A stretch of 35,172 bases of DNA from Acidobacteriota bacterium (GCA_016184455.1 JACPCS010000085.1:1-35172), one strand, 5' to 3'; shown: positions 17,859-25,678, counted from the stretch's first letter. Notes: generated from the letters alone by a model not told the origin. Numbers and translations are program-made.

Positions 17859-17975
17859 AGTCGCGACATTGTCATCGCAGCACATCAACGACTGACCCGG
17901 CAATGGTGGAGAAGCCGGAACTCGTATAGGCTGTTCGTCTCTCAGATCGTTCGGGACGAGGCTGCTGTCGGTGCA
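17859..17975 (+). pseudogene. PIN-domain (VapC-like) toxin relic
   Basis: The plus-strand frame at 17859 reads SRDIVIAAHQRLTRQWWRSR, then NSYRLFVSQIVRDEAAVGAE. This matches the SRDxxxAAxQxxTxxWWExR ... ELFVSxxVxxEAxxGD segment of PIN-domain toxin-like proteins. The N-terminal TSVVSYL-type strand and everything after the first about 40 matched residues are missing, and there is no start codon in frame. It lies 52 bp after the secreted-protein gene. It is recognised from the motif only. Confidence 0.5.
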
Positions 17976-18243
17976 GAAGGCGTCGTAGCCTCGTCACGCC
18001 GCACGCCTGAGCTCGTCTATTGTCCTCAGCCAAGTCGCGATCTGGTTCCAACTGGCCGGCACCAGGGACGCCACGATGTGTGGACGGGGCCCACGAGAGT
18101 CTACCGGGTTGGACCTTCTTGCAGCGTCTCCCACAGGCCGATGACCGAACACGGAAGGCGGGCGGTCGCGCGCGCTACGGCCGCGTTCGCCTCTGATCGT
18201 GGGGGACCACCACGGTAGGCCCGCACGTGGCCCGATTGCCGGT
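17976..18243. other. Non-coding interval, possible degenerate coding debris
   Basis: With the PIN relic this completes the 437-bp gap between the secreted-protein gene (ends 17806) and the UbiD gene (ends 18244). On the minus strand short open stretches look weakly protein-like: ASWNQIATWLRTIDELRRAA ending at 17994, and ARLPCSVIGLWETLQEGP ending at 18101. They lie in different frames with no start or ribosome site. No terminator hairpin with a T-run, RNA gene or promoter was recognised. Confidence 0.4.
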
Positions 18244-19656
18244 TTAGTCGGGCAGATGTGTGAGGTCGCTGACCCCGGCAATGCGTGCGGCGTCGACGGC
18301 GGACGCGGGCACGATGGCGCGTGGCGGGAACGCGGCCGGCGGGAGCGGCTTGGTCGCGTCGATGATCGACGCGGTGATCATCCGCGGCGTGCGCGTGCCG
18401 TCCTGGTGATAGTCCCACCCGACCGGCAGCAGCCCACCCGGGCCGGACCAGCGCGGGATGACGAGCAGATCCCGCGCGGCGTCGAATCGGGTGCCAATCG
18501 CCCACATCACGTCGCCGTCGTTGAACACGTTGATGTCGTCGTCGACGACGACGATCATTTTGAGGTTCTCGGGCTCGGTGTTGAGCGCCGCGAAGGCGGC
18601 CTTCTTCACCTCGGCGTCGCGCGTCTTCGTAATCGACAGATAACAGTGCATGCGGCTGTGGGCGGGCACGTTGACGGCGCGCAGACCCGGAACGATCGCC
18701 TTGACGTTCCGGTAGATGCTGCCCATGCGCGGCAGGCTCCCGAGCACGAGGTGCTCGCGGTTGGCCGAGAAGACGTCGTAGTAGATCGGGTTGCGCCGCA
18801 TCGTGATCGCCTTGACGCGGATCACCGGCTTCGGACCTTCGGCCGTGTAGTGGCCGGGCCACTCGCCAAACGGTCCCTCGTGCCGCCGTTCGTGCGGAAT
18901 GACTTCCCCCTCGATCACGATCTCCGCGCGCGCGGGCACCGGAACGTCGCACGTCTCGGCACGCGTCACCTCCACGGCTTCGCCGAGCAGTCCGCCCGCG
19001 GCGTCGAACTCGCCGCCGATGCCCGGCAGACGGGACACCGCGCCCATGACAACGGCGGGGTGATGCCCGATCGCAATCGCAATCGGCGCCGGCTGGCCGC
19101 GCTCCTCGTACTTTCGGTAGATATAGTTGCCGTGATGTCCGTCGATGAACCAGACGCCGAGCTCCTGCGGACCGTACACCTGATGCCGGTACAGACCGGC
19201 GTTCACCACGCCCGATTCAGGATCGCGCATGATGCCGATGCCGCTCGTGAGGTAGGGCCCGCCGTCGAGCTCGTTGTGCGTCAGAAGTGGCAGTCTGCCG
19301 AGATCGACCTGGTCGCCGGTCCACACCTGCTCCTTGACCGGGGCTGCTTCGCGCGGCACCTCGCGCACGGCGATCGGCTTCGTGATCCGCTCGCCGAACG
19401 CCGGCACCATCTCCTGCAGCGTCGTCTCGAGCGCCACCGCGAGCCGCTCGTAGGTCGCCGTGAGATTGAGGACGAGCGGAATGGAACTCCTGCCGATCTT
19501 CTCGAAATAGAGCGCCGGGTACTGGTTGTCGCGCGCGAAGCGCTCGGCAATGGCCGTCGCCCCGTAGCAGGGATCGACCGGCGCGGTCACGCGCTTCACC
19601 TCGCCCGGACGCGCAGCAATCAGATCGCGGATGAACGAACGGAGATCCTTCGGCAT
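18244..19656 (-). CDS. UbiD-family prenylated-FMN decarboxylase
   Basis: A 470-aa cytoplasmic decarboxylase (or carboxylase) of the UbiD family, which uses prenylated FMN and Mn on aromatic, heteroaromatic or acrylic acids. Seen: LRSFIRDL at the N-terminus, the cofactor-site Arg in NAGLYRHQV (Arg157, counterpart of Fdc1 Arg173), IGHHPAVVMGA, and EGPFGEWPG, whose Glu260 and Glu265 match the catalytic Glu pair of Fdc1 (277 and 282). IVVVDDDINVFNDGDVMWAIGTRF in the C-terminal domain is also typical. Its length suits a catabolic UbiD relative. The usual UbiX prenyltransferase is not in the window. It is the last gene of the minus-strand operon, 126 bp after the 2Fe-2S gene, with a long inverted repeat between. 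Confidence 0.93.
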   Translation of the reverse strand: MPKDLRSFIRDLIAARPGEVKRVTAPVDPCYGATAIAERFARDNQYPALYFEKIGRSSIPLVLNLTATYERLAVALETTLQEMVPAFGERITKPIAVREVPREAAPVKEQVWTGDQVDLGRLPLLTHNELDGGPYLTSGIGIMRDPESGVVNAGLYRHQVYGPQELGVWFIDGHHGNYIYRKYEERGQPAPIAIAIGHHPAVVMGAVSRLPGIGGEFDAAGGLLGEAVEVTRAETCDVPVPARAEIVIEGEVIPHERRHEGPFGEWPGHYTAEGPKPVIRVKAITMRRNPIYYDVFSANREHLVLGSLPRMGSIYRNVKAIVPGLRAVNVPAHSRMHCYLSITKTRDAEVKKAAFAALNTEPENLKMIVVVDDDINVFNDGDVMWAIGTRFDAARDLLVIPRWSGPGGLLPVGWDYHQDGTRTPRMITASIIDATKPLPPAAFPPRAIVPASAVDAARIAGVSDLTHLPD

Positions 19657-19669
19657 AAGTCTCGGTAAA

Positions 19670-19781
19670 CCCGGAGCTCACGCGGGTTGCCATTTTTCAG
19701 CGGGGCCCGTCCCAGCCACACCGGCGCGCGGATCGTAGCTCCAGTCCCGCTGAAAAATGCGCAACCCAGGTGAGCTCCGGG
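19670..19781. repeat. Long imperfect inverted repeat, about 35-bp arms
   Basis: Left arm 19670-19704 starts CCCGGAGCTCAC and runs through GGGTTGCCATTTTTCAGCGGG. The right arm 19746-19781 is its near reverse complement (CCCGCTGAAAAATG ... GTGAGCTCCGGG), with a few mismatches and one or two indels. A 41-nt loop separates them. It lies between the 2Fe-2S gene, whose stop abuts the right arm, and the UbiD gene. It could be a REP/MITE-like element or an RNA hairpin that tunes expression of the UbiD gene. Confidence 0.75.
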
Positions 19782-20123
19782 TCAGGCGCCGCAATCGAGC
19801 TTCTCTTCGACGGGCATCGTGTCGGTGACGAGATCGCGGATGACCGGCCGCTTCGGCAGCGGCGCCACGGTGACACCGGCCGGCGTCAGCCGCGCCGTGC
19901 ACGTGTACTCGACCCGGCCGTCGACGAGCGCCATGCACGTGTGGCAGGCGTTGGCGTTGATGCAGCTGTAGCGAATCGCCAGGCTCGAGTCGGCGTGCGC
20001 GCGAATCCACCGCAGCGCGTCGAGCACCGACATCCCCTCCTCGAACGGCACCTCGTACCGCTCGAAGCGGCCGTCCTCGGCCCCGCCGCGCCACACGCTG
20101 AGCGTCGTCACGCGCGCGGTCAT
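19782..20123 (-). CDS. Stand-alone 2Fe-2S ferredoxin-like subunit (SdhB/FrdB N-terminal-like)
   Basis: A 113-aa protein resembling only the N-terminal 2Fe-2S domain of SdhB/FrdB. Seen: VTTLSVWRGG, FEEGMSVLDALRWIRAHADSS and RYSCINANACHTCMALVDGR, then YTCTARL. The ligands are Cys54, Cys60, Cys63 and Cys75, a C-x5-C-x2-C-x11-C spacing where classical subunits have C-x4-C-x2-C/D. The C-terminal domain with 4Fe-4S and 3Fe-4S clusters is absent, so quinone reduction by the usual route is unlikely. The ATG overlaps the stop of the flavoprotein gene in ATGA, so the two are translationally coupled and likely form one electron-transfer unit. Confidence 0.85.
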   Translation of the reverse strand: MTARVTTLSVWRGGAEDGRFERYEVPFEEGMSVLDALRWIRAHADSSLAIRYSCINANACHTCMALVDGRVEYTCTARLTPAGVTVAPLPKRPVIRDLVTDTMPVEEKLDCGA

Positions 20124-21811
20124 GCCGTGCGGACTCCCGAGCGGACCACCGGACTCCACCGGCTCGTCAACACGCCGTGATCGAGCGCCACGCGCTGATT
20201 CTTCTCGAACGCGGGCGACATCTGCGGCGCATCGAGCCGCTGATGCGCGCCGCGGCTTTCCCTGCGCCTGAGCGCCGAGGACGCCACCGCTTCGGCGCTG
20301 CGGAGCATGGCGTTGAGCTCGTACCAGTCCTGGACGTCGAGATTGAAGACGTCGCCGGCCGCGATCGTGAGCTCGGGGAGCCGCCGCCGCAGCGCGTGGA
20401 TCCGTGCGAGCGCGCGCTCGAGCCCTTCCTCCGATCGGAACGGGCCTGCGTGCTCCCACATGGCGTCCTGCAGCTCGGTAGAGACGACGCCGGGCGCGGG
20501 ACCGCTGCCTTTCCGCGCGCGCAGATCCGCCAGCTCGGCACGGGCGCGCTCCGCATAGGCTGGCGACCATCCCGGATCGGCGCCGGCTGCGGTCTCGGCG
20601 GCAAAGAAGCCTGCGCGCTCGCCGAAGACGAGCGCCTCGCTGATGGCGTTGCCCGAGACCCGATTGGCGCCGCCCGGGCCGCCGACGGCCTCTCCTGCAG
20701 CAAACAGCCCCGCGACCCGCGTCTCGAGCCGCTCGTCCACGGCGATGCCACCCATGTGATAGTGCGCGGTCGGCGCCACCTCCACGGCCGTGCGCGTCAG
20801 ATCGATCCCGTTGGCGAGCAGCCGATCGATCACCGGCCCGAACGCGCTGCGCACCGTCGCCTCCGGCAGATGGCGGAAGTCGAGATACACGCCGCCGTGC
20901 GGCGAGCCGCGGCCCGCTTCCACTTCCTTGAGGATGGCGTACGACGCGAGATCGCGCGGCGCGGTGTAGCGCCCCTCGTCCTGGCCGCCGTAGCGATGGA
21001 TGAACTCCTCGAAGTTCCCGTTCAACAGCCGTCCGCCCAGCTTGTAGCGGAACGGATCCCACATGATCGGGTCCATGCCGACGAGCCGCGGCGCGAGGTG
21101 CGCGATCGGAAAGAACTGGACGAATTCCATATCGACCAGCTCGGCGCCTGCCTCGAGCGCCAGCCAGTACGCCTCGCCGCCCATGTTGGTCGACGCGCTG
21201 TTGCGCCGGAAGATCTTCGTCAGGCCGCCCGCCGCGAGCACGACCGCGCGCGCCGCCATCGTCACGAGCGATCCGGTCGAGAGGTCGAGCGCAACCGCAC
21301 CGCGCACGCGGCCGTCCGCCACGCACACCTCGATGGCCGCGACGTTGCTCACCCGCCGCACGCGATCCGCGATCGACACCTGGTGCCGAAGCGTGGCGGC
21401 CACCGCGGGCCCGGTGCTGAGGAAGTCGACGTAGCAGCAGCGTTTGCGGCGATGGCCGGGCGCGGTCACCTGCTTGATGTGCCCGTTCTCGCGCGCCCAG
21501 CGCGTGCCCCAGCGGTCCATCTCGAGGATTCGTTCGGGCGCGCGCTCGCAAAGCATGCGCGACAGCGGCTCGTGGCAGATGCCGCGGCCCGCGTCGAGCG
21601 TGTCCTCGAGGTGCAGCGTCCAGTCGTCCGGCTCCTCGTGGGCAATCGCGGCCGCGACGGTCATCTGCGCCATGATCGTCGCGCCGCCGCGGCCGACGAG
21701 CCCTTTGTCGAGCAGCAGCACCGAGCGCCCTTCGCGCGCGACCGCCACCGCCGCGTACATTCCCGCACCACCCGCGCCGACCACCAGGACGTCCGTGGCG
21801 AGATGCGTCAC
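20120..21811 (-). CDS. Fumarate reductase/succinate dehydrogenase-like flavoprotein
   Basis: A 563-aa FAD-dependent oxidoreductase of the FrdA/SdhA/AprA superfamily. Seen: a dinucleotide-binding opening VLVVGAGGAGMYAAVAVA, VGRGGATIMAQM where SdhA has its HTVAAQGG covalent-FAD histidine (no His here, so FAD is probably non-covalent), ARAVVLAAGGLTKIF, APTAHYHMGGIAVDE, LFAAGEAVGGPGGANRVSGN (the substrate-domain Arg motif) and a C-terminal helical domain with NLDVQDWYELNAML. GTG at 21811 overlaps the creatininase stop by GTGA. With its 2Fe-2S partner it probably reduces or oxidises a double bond or ring of the pathway intermediate. No membrane anchor subunit is encoded, so a soluble enzyme is expected. 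Confidence 0.9.
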   Translation of the reverse strand: MTHLATDVLVVGAGGAGMYAAVAVAREGRSVLLLDKGLVGRGGATIMAQMTVAAAIAHEEPDDWTLHLEDTLDAGRGICHEPLSRMLCERAPERILEMDRWGTRWARENGHIKQVTAPGHRRKRCCYVDFLSTGPAVAATLRHQVSIADRVRRVSNVAAIEVCVADGRVRGAVALDLSTGSLVTMAARAVVLAAGGLTKIFRRNSASTNMGGEAYWLALEAGAELVDMEFVQFFPIAHLAPRLVGMDPIMWDPFRYKLGGRLLNGNFEEFIHRYGGQDEGRYTAPRDLASYAILKEVEAGRGSPHGGVYLDFRHLPEATVRSAFGPVIDRLLANGIDLTRTAVEVAPTAHYHMGGIAVDERLETRVAGLFAAGEAVGGPGGANRVSGNAISEALVFGERAGFFAAETAAGADPGWSPAYAERARAELADLRARKGSGPAPGVVSTELQDAMWEHAGPFRSEEGLERALARIHALRRRLPELTIAAGDVFNLDVQDWYELNAMLRSAEAVASSALRRRESRGAHQRLDAPQMSPAFEKNQRVALDHGVLTSRWSPVVRSGVRTA

Positions 21812-22632
21812 GGCAGCTCCTCGTCCACCGCCGCGTCGCGCGTCTGCCACCAGGCGAGGAACTCGACGAGCCGCTCGACCATGTAGTCGTGGTACTGCCG
21901 CCCGGTCTCGGCGGTCGCCGCGCGATTCGACGAGAACTGCCCGGTCGGCGCGTGCCGCTTCTGCTCCGCTGCGGTCCACGGCTGGTCGACGGTGTCCCGC
22001 CCGCCCCCGCCGAACAGATCCGTTGTCCCGAAGGGACCGACCAATTGGTCGAAATCACACGCGGCATCCGAGAACTTCCCCGTCCGGATGGTGTGCGGAA
22101 ACTTGTAGAGCACGTGCGAGATCTCGAGCTCCCCCGCGTGGTGCTCGATGGCGTGCTTGAGGCGGCCGGCAATGCCGCGCGCCAGGTACATCGGGTCGGC
22201 CACCGCCGTGCGCACGCCCGGCAGCTCGAACTCGCGGATATTGCGCGCGGCGCTCGTGAGCGCCGGCAGGTTCGTCCACTTGTGGCCGTTGATGAGCAGC
22301 ATCCGCTTGAACCCGTGCCGCGCGAGCGACCGCACCATGTCGTAGACGACCTGCATGAGCGTCTCGGTGCGCAGCGAGATCGTGCCCGGGAAGCCGAGAT
22401 GGTGGCTCGAATCGCCGTACCAGACGGGCGGCGCGGCGAGCACGCCCGCCTTCTTCGCCGCGTCTTCCGCCAGCGCGATGGCCACGTAGCTGTCGAGCCC
22501 GAGCGGTCCGGCCGGGCCGTGCTGTTCGGTCGTGCCGAAGGGGATCAGGATCGTGTCGCGCTCGCGGAGGTAGACTGCGACCTCCTCCCACGTCAGCTCG
22601 TTCAACCAGACCGACGGGAGAGACAGCGCCAT
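21808..22632 (-). CDS. Creatininase-family amidohydrolase
   Basis: A 274-aa metal-dependent amidohydrolase of the creatininase family, which hydrolyses cyclic amides and related bonds. Seen: IPFGTTEQHGPAGPLGLDSY, holding the Glu, His and Asp metal ligands of the usual GSTEQHGPHLPLGTD motif but with the PHLP part changed to PAGP; INGHKWTNLPAL (usually NGHGGN); and HHAGELEISHVL (HAGE motif with a metal Glu). The ATG at 22632 overlaps the preceding stop as TGATG. A longer in-frame reading upstream lies inside the previous gene and is rejected. In this operon it could open a lactam or imide ring, or cleave an amide side chain; that is inference. Confidence 0.9.
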   Translation of the reverse strand: MALSLPSVWLNELTWEEVAVYLRERDTILIPFGTTEQHGPAGPLGLDSYVAIALAEDAAKKAGVLAAPPVWYGDSSHHLGFPGTISLRTETLMQVVYDMVRSLARHGFKRMLLINGHKWTNLPALTSAARNIREFELPGVRTAVADPMYLARGIAGRLKHAIEHHAGELEISHVLYKFPHTIRTGKFSDAACDFDQLVGPFGTTDLFGGGGRDTVDQPWTAAEQKRHAPTGQFSSNRAATAETGRQYHDYMVERLVEFLAWWQTRDAAVDEELP

Positions 22633-23471
22633 CAGCGGGCGACGAGCGTCGCGTGGTCGCTGCCGCCCTCGGTGAGGCCGCGCGCCTTCATCCACTCGTA
22701 GGTGCGCGTGAACAGCACCGGGTCGTAGGAATCGACGTGCTTGTAGCGGACGAACGCGCGCAGCAGCTCGTGCGGCTCGAGCGCGCCCTTGGCGTGCGCC
22801 GCGATGTGGTGGGCGTACTTGTAGAAATCGGCGTTGATCAGATCGACCGCGCGGTTCTCCGCGTCGTAGTAGGCCCGGCGCTCGTCGGCCGTGAGGTCGG
22901 CCGCAATCACCTCGCCGCCGCGGTAGAAGCAGGCGGCCACCACGTGCGCGCCCTTCTTGAGCCCGAGGCTGATGAACGGCTCCATCAGCGTCGCCACACG
23001 GATCGCCCCCGTCTCGAGCGCCGCCCACCGCACCTGCGGCAGCCCGCCGGCTTCGATGTGCACGTGGTCGGCACCGACGGCGCTCTCGAGCATCTGCACC
23101 GTGCAGTAGTGCGACCCGGTCAGCCACTGGACGACCACCGGCACGTCGGCCAGGTCGCGCGGCACCTGCAGCGACTCGTCGAACGTGAGGATGGCCTGCG
23201 CGGCGACCGCGGCGCGCAGCGCGGCAATGCGGCCGCTGCGGCTGCCGCGCTCCAGCCGGTCGATGCTCGCCCACTCGCAGACGTTGTAGCTGTCGGCCTC
23301 GCCGCACTCGAACATCTGCTCCTTGAGCCGCGCCATATCGGCATAGGTGGCCGTGAACGCGACGTCCAGACCGGCGGCCTCGAACAGCCCTTCCTCGATC
23401 GCGACGATCACCGGCAGGTCGAACACCGGATTATTGGGCGCAATGCGAACGACCGGTCTGTTCGAGGGCAT
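22632..23471 (-). CDS. NMT1/SsuA-like periplasmic-binding-fold protein without signal peptide (1)
   Basis: A 279-aa protein with the type II periplasmic-binding fold of the NMT1/THI5-like/ABC aliphatic substrate-binding families. Seen: VVRIAPNNPVFDLPVIVAIEEG then GLFEAAGLDV, a central ADVPVVVQWLTGSHYCTVQMLE segment and C-terminal helices. The protein begins MPSNRPVVRIA, already at the first strand, so there is no room for a signal peptide. No ABC permease or ATPase gene lies in the window. PBP-fold enzymes such as THI5/NMT1, MqnA/MqnD and 4,5-dihydroxyphthalate decarboxylase offer an alternative to a transport role. The gene sits 7 bp after its paralogue. ATG 23471 is preferred; an upstream start in the same frame would overlap that gene. 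Confidence 0.8.
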   Translation of the reverse strand: MPSNRPVVRIAPNNPVFDLPVIVAIEEGLFEAAGLDVAFTATYADMARLKEQMFECGEADSYNVCEWASIDRLERGSRSGRIAALRAAVAAQAILTFDESLQVPRDLADVPVVVQWLTGSHYCTVQMLESAVGADHVHIEAGGLPQVRWAALETGAIRVATLMEPFISLGLKKGAHVVAACFYRGGEVIAADLTADERRAYYDAENRAVDLINADFYKYAHHIAAHAKGALEPHELLRAFVRYKHVDSYDPVLFTRTYEWMKARGLTEGGSDHATLVAR

Positions 23472-23478
23472 GGGCTGA

Positions 23479-24399
23479 TTATGCCACCGCCCACAAGGGC
23501 GCGAACTGCGCGGCGACCACCGACTCGTACGGGACATCGCGCTGCAGGATGCCCATGCGCCGCGCGAACCGGCTCATCGCCGCGACCGTCTGGGGCGCGA
23601 TCGCGGCATCGTAGTACGGGCCGTCGCGGCGCACCAGCTCCGCAATGAGCGCCGCCTCGTCGGGTGGAAACAGACGCTGCCCGACCTCGGTGGCCCGATC
23701 CGGCCGCTCCACCAGCGCCCGCTGCGCCGCCACCACGGCCCGCACGGCCGCGGCCGCCGTCTCCGGCGCACCCGCGATCAGCCGATCGCTCGCGGCGAGC
23801 GCAGGAAACGTATAGCCGTGCGCCTCCCCCGTCGTGTCTCGCCGCGCATCGAGGACCACGGTCCCGAAACCACGACGAACGGCCAGCTCCGCCGCCATCC
23901 CGTTCGCCCAGAAGCCGTCGATGGCGCCCTCCTGCAGCCGCTTCGCGGCCGCCACACCGAAATTCCGCTCGTCGGGACGACGCGGCACGGGTCCGATCCG
24001 TACCTGGTCGCGCTGAATATCGATCCCGGCGTCCTCCAGCAGCGCGCGCAGTCCCATCTCCACCCAGGACGAGGCACCGATGCTGCGACCCTTCACGGCG
24101 GCGAGATCGCCGCGCGCCCCCAGCTCGTTGCGCATGACGAGGTACCAGTACATGCCCTGCGACTGCGCGCAGAGGAGCTTCACGCCCTCCCACTCGGGAA
24201 AGGCCGAGAGCGCGGCGTGCGCCGACCCGCCGACGAAATCGATGGCGCCCTCGCGGAGCGCGCGATACGCCGCATCGATCGGAAACAGCAGCTCCAGGCC
24301 GACGTCGAGCCCTTCCGCCTTGAAGAAGCCGAGCTCCACCGCGGCCACTGCGGGAAAATACGACGGCGACACCATGTCGGGGATGGCAAGCGTCAACAT
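23479..24399 (-). CDS. NMT1/SsuA-like periplasmic-binding-fold protein without signal peptide (2)
   Basis: A 306-aa PBP-fold protein of the same broad family as its neighbour, though clearly diverged. Seen: MLTLAIPDMVSPSYFPAVAA then VELGFFKAEGLDV (the classic ABC substrate-binding opening), FPIDAAYRALREGAIDFVGGSAHAAL, LAAVKGRSIGASSWVEMGLRALLEDAGID and RLQEGAIDGFWANG. It starts at the first strand with no signal peptide or lipobox. Its ATG overlaps the hydroxylase stop by 7 bp. Either the proteins are exported by another route and serve an ABC importer elsewhere, or they are cytoplasmic binding proteins or enzymes. Two unlike members in one operon suggest paired or sequential roles. Confidence 0.82.
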   Translation of the reverse strand: MLTLAIPDMVSPSYFPAVAAVELGFFKAEGLDVGLELLFPIDAAYRALREGAIDFVGGSAHAALSAFPEWEGVKLLCAQSQGMYWYLVMRNELGARGDLAAVKGRSIGASSWVEMGLRALLEDAGIDIQRDQVRIGPVPRRPDERNFGVAAAKRLQEGAIDGFWANGMAAELAVRRGFGTVVLDARRDTTGEAHGYTFPALAASDRLIAGAPETAAAAVRAVVAAQRALVERPDRATEVGQRLFPPDEAALIAELVRRDGPYYDAAIAPQTVAAMSRFARRMGILQRDVPYESVVAAQFAPLWAVA

Positions 24400-25622
24400 G
24401 TGTGACTGAGGTCCTCCAGCGTGAGCGCGGCCGCACGGCGCTGGCTCGTCAGCATCGCCGTGCCGCGCAGGAACTGCCGCGCGCGCTCAGGGTCAGCCGC
24501 GGCCGCGCGCAGCTCGTCGAGGTGGCGGCGGCGCGTCTCGGGATCGCGCTCCTCGAGGCGCTTCTTGTTGGCAATCGTCTGCTGCTGCACGAACTCCGAC
24601 GCGACGGTCCGGCGCTGCAGATCGTAGAGATCGAGGAGCGCCTCGGTCTCGCCGCCAAGCAGCACCGCCGTCAGCTTCTCCGCAAGGTTCGCGGCGTCCT
24701 GCAATCCGCCGTTCAGGCCCATGCCCCCGATCGAGTTGTTGACGTGTGCGGCGTCGCCGGCGAGGAGCACGCGGCCCGCACGAAACGTCCCCGCAATGCG
24801 CTGGTGGGTCGTGTAGAGATTGCGGTGGACGATCTCGTAGTCGCCACCCGACGGAAAGAACTTCTGCAGCCGCGCCTGGACAGCCCCGTCGCCGAGCAGC
24901 TCCTCTTCCGAGCGCTGCGGGTCGGTGGGAAACACCGTCCTCCACAGCCCCGGCGGACCGTCGGCGGCCACCTTGAAGCAGTTGCACCACTCCTCGGGGT
25001 CGGCGAGGTAATTCCGGTAGCCGTACCCGCGCGACGCCTCGAAGTCGAACGGGGTGGTGAGCACCAGGAAGCGCTCCTCCCACGTGAACCCCTCGAACGG
25101 GATCCCACACTGCTTGCGGACGATGCTGCGGCCGCCGTCGGCGCCGATGAGGTACGCACCCTCGTGCCGCCGCACGCCGTCGGGACCGCGCACCGACACG
25201 CTGACCGCGCGGTCGTTCTGCGTCACGTCGACGACCTCACGGCTCAACAGCACCTCGACGTTCGGCAGCGCGCGCAGACGATCGAGGATGAGGCGTGACG
25301 TCTTGAACTGCTCGCACTGGACGACGTACGGGTACGACGTCTCGCCGGCCAGGAGCGCGTGGTCGAATCGGGCGACGCACTCGCCCGTCGGGCGATCCCA
25401 GAACTGGACGATCGGTGCGACCAGTCCGACGCGCGTCATGTCGTCGACGAGTCCCGCCGTGCCAAGAATCTCCAGAGTCGCGGGATGCGTGGTCGCCGCG
25501 CGCGGATCCTGCTGGAGCGCCGCGTTCTCGTCGAAGAGCCGCGCGGACAGCCCCGCGCGGCCGAGCAGCAGCGCGGCGAAGAGACCGACCGGGCCGCCGC
25601 CGGCGATAAGAACTGTCGACAT
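24393..25622 (-). CDS. FAD-dependent aromatic hydroxylase (PheA/TfdB/UbiH superfamily)
   Basis: A 409-aa class A flavoprotein monooxygenase, which hydroxylates aromatic rings with NAD(P)H and O2. Seen: the FAD-binding VLIAGGGPVGLFAALLLGRAG at the N-terminus, RAATTHPATLEILGTAGL, the DG motif YLIGADGGRSIVRKQCGI near 164-181, and the GD motif RVLLAGDAAHVNNSIGGMGL then NGGLQDAANLAEKL near 285-320. The start at ATG 25622 puts the first beta strand directly at the N-terminus; a longer in-frame extension adds 10 residues without support. It is the first gene of the minus-strand operon and is divergent from the alpha/beta hydrolase. The substrate is probably a ring acid or phenol processed by the downstream enzymes. 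Confidence 0.92.
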   Translation of the reverse strand: MSTVLIAGGGPVGLFAALLLGRAGLSARLFDENAALQQDPRAATTHPATLEILGTAGLVDDMTRVGLVAPIVQFWDRPTGECVARFDHALLAGETSYPYVVQCEQFKTSRLILDRLRALPNVEVLLSREVVDVTQNDRAVSVSVRGPDGVRRHEGAYLIGADGGRSIVRKQCGIPFEGFTWEERFLVLTTPFDFEASRGYGYRNYLADPEEWCNCFKVAADGPPGLWRTVFPTDPQRSEEELLGDGAVQARLQKFFPSGGDYEIVHRNLYTTHQRIAGTFRAGRVLLAGDAAHVNNSIGGMGLNGGLQDAANLAEKLTAVLLGGETEALLDLYDLQRRTVASEFVQQQTIANKKRLEERDPETRRRHLDELRAAAADPERARQFLRGTAMLTSQRRAAALTLEDLSHTC

Positions 25623-25678
25623 AGTGGCCTTGCGATACGCTATACCAGCCACGGGCTCGCCGTTGATACTCGTTGCTA

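Noticed and set aside
17994..18281. Minus-strand open frame ending ATWLRTIDELRRAA
   Set aside because: Overlaps the UbiD 3' end in another frame, has no ribosome site and no recognisable domain.
20177..21886. Long plus-strand open frame opposite the FrdA-like gene
   Set aside because: Antisense shadow without recognisable domains.
22632..24399. A complete ABC importer
   Set aside because: Only binding-fold proteins are present; no permease or ATPase gene and no signal peptides.
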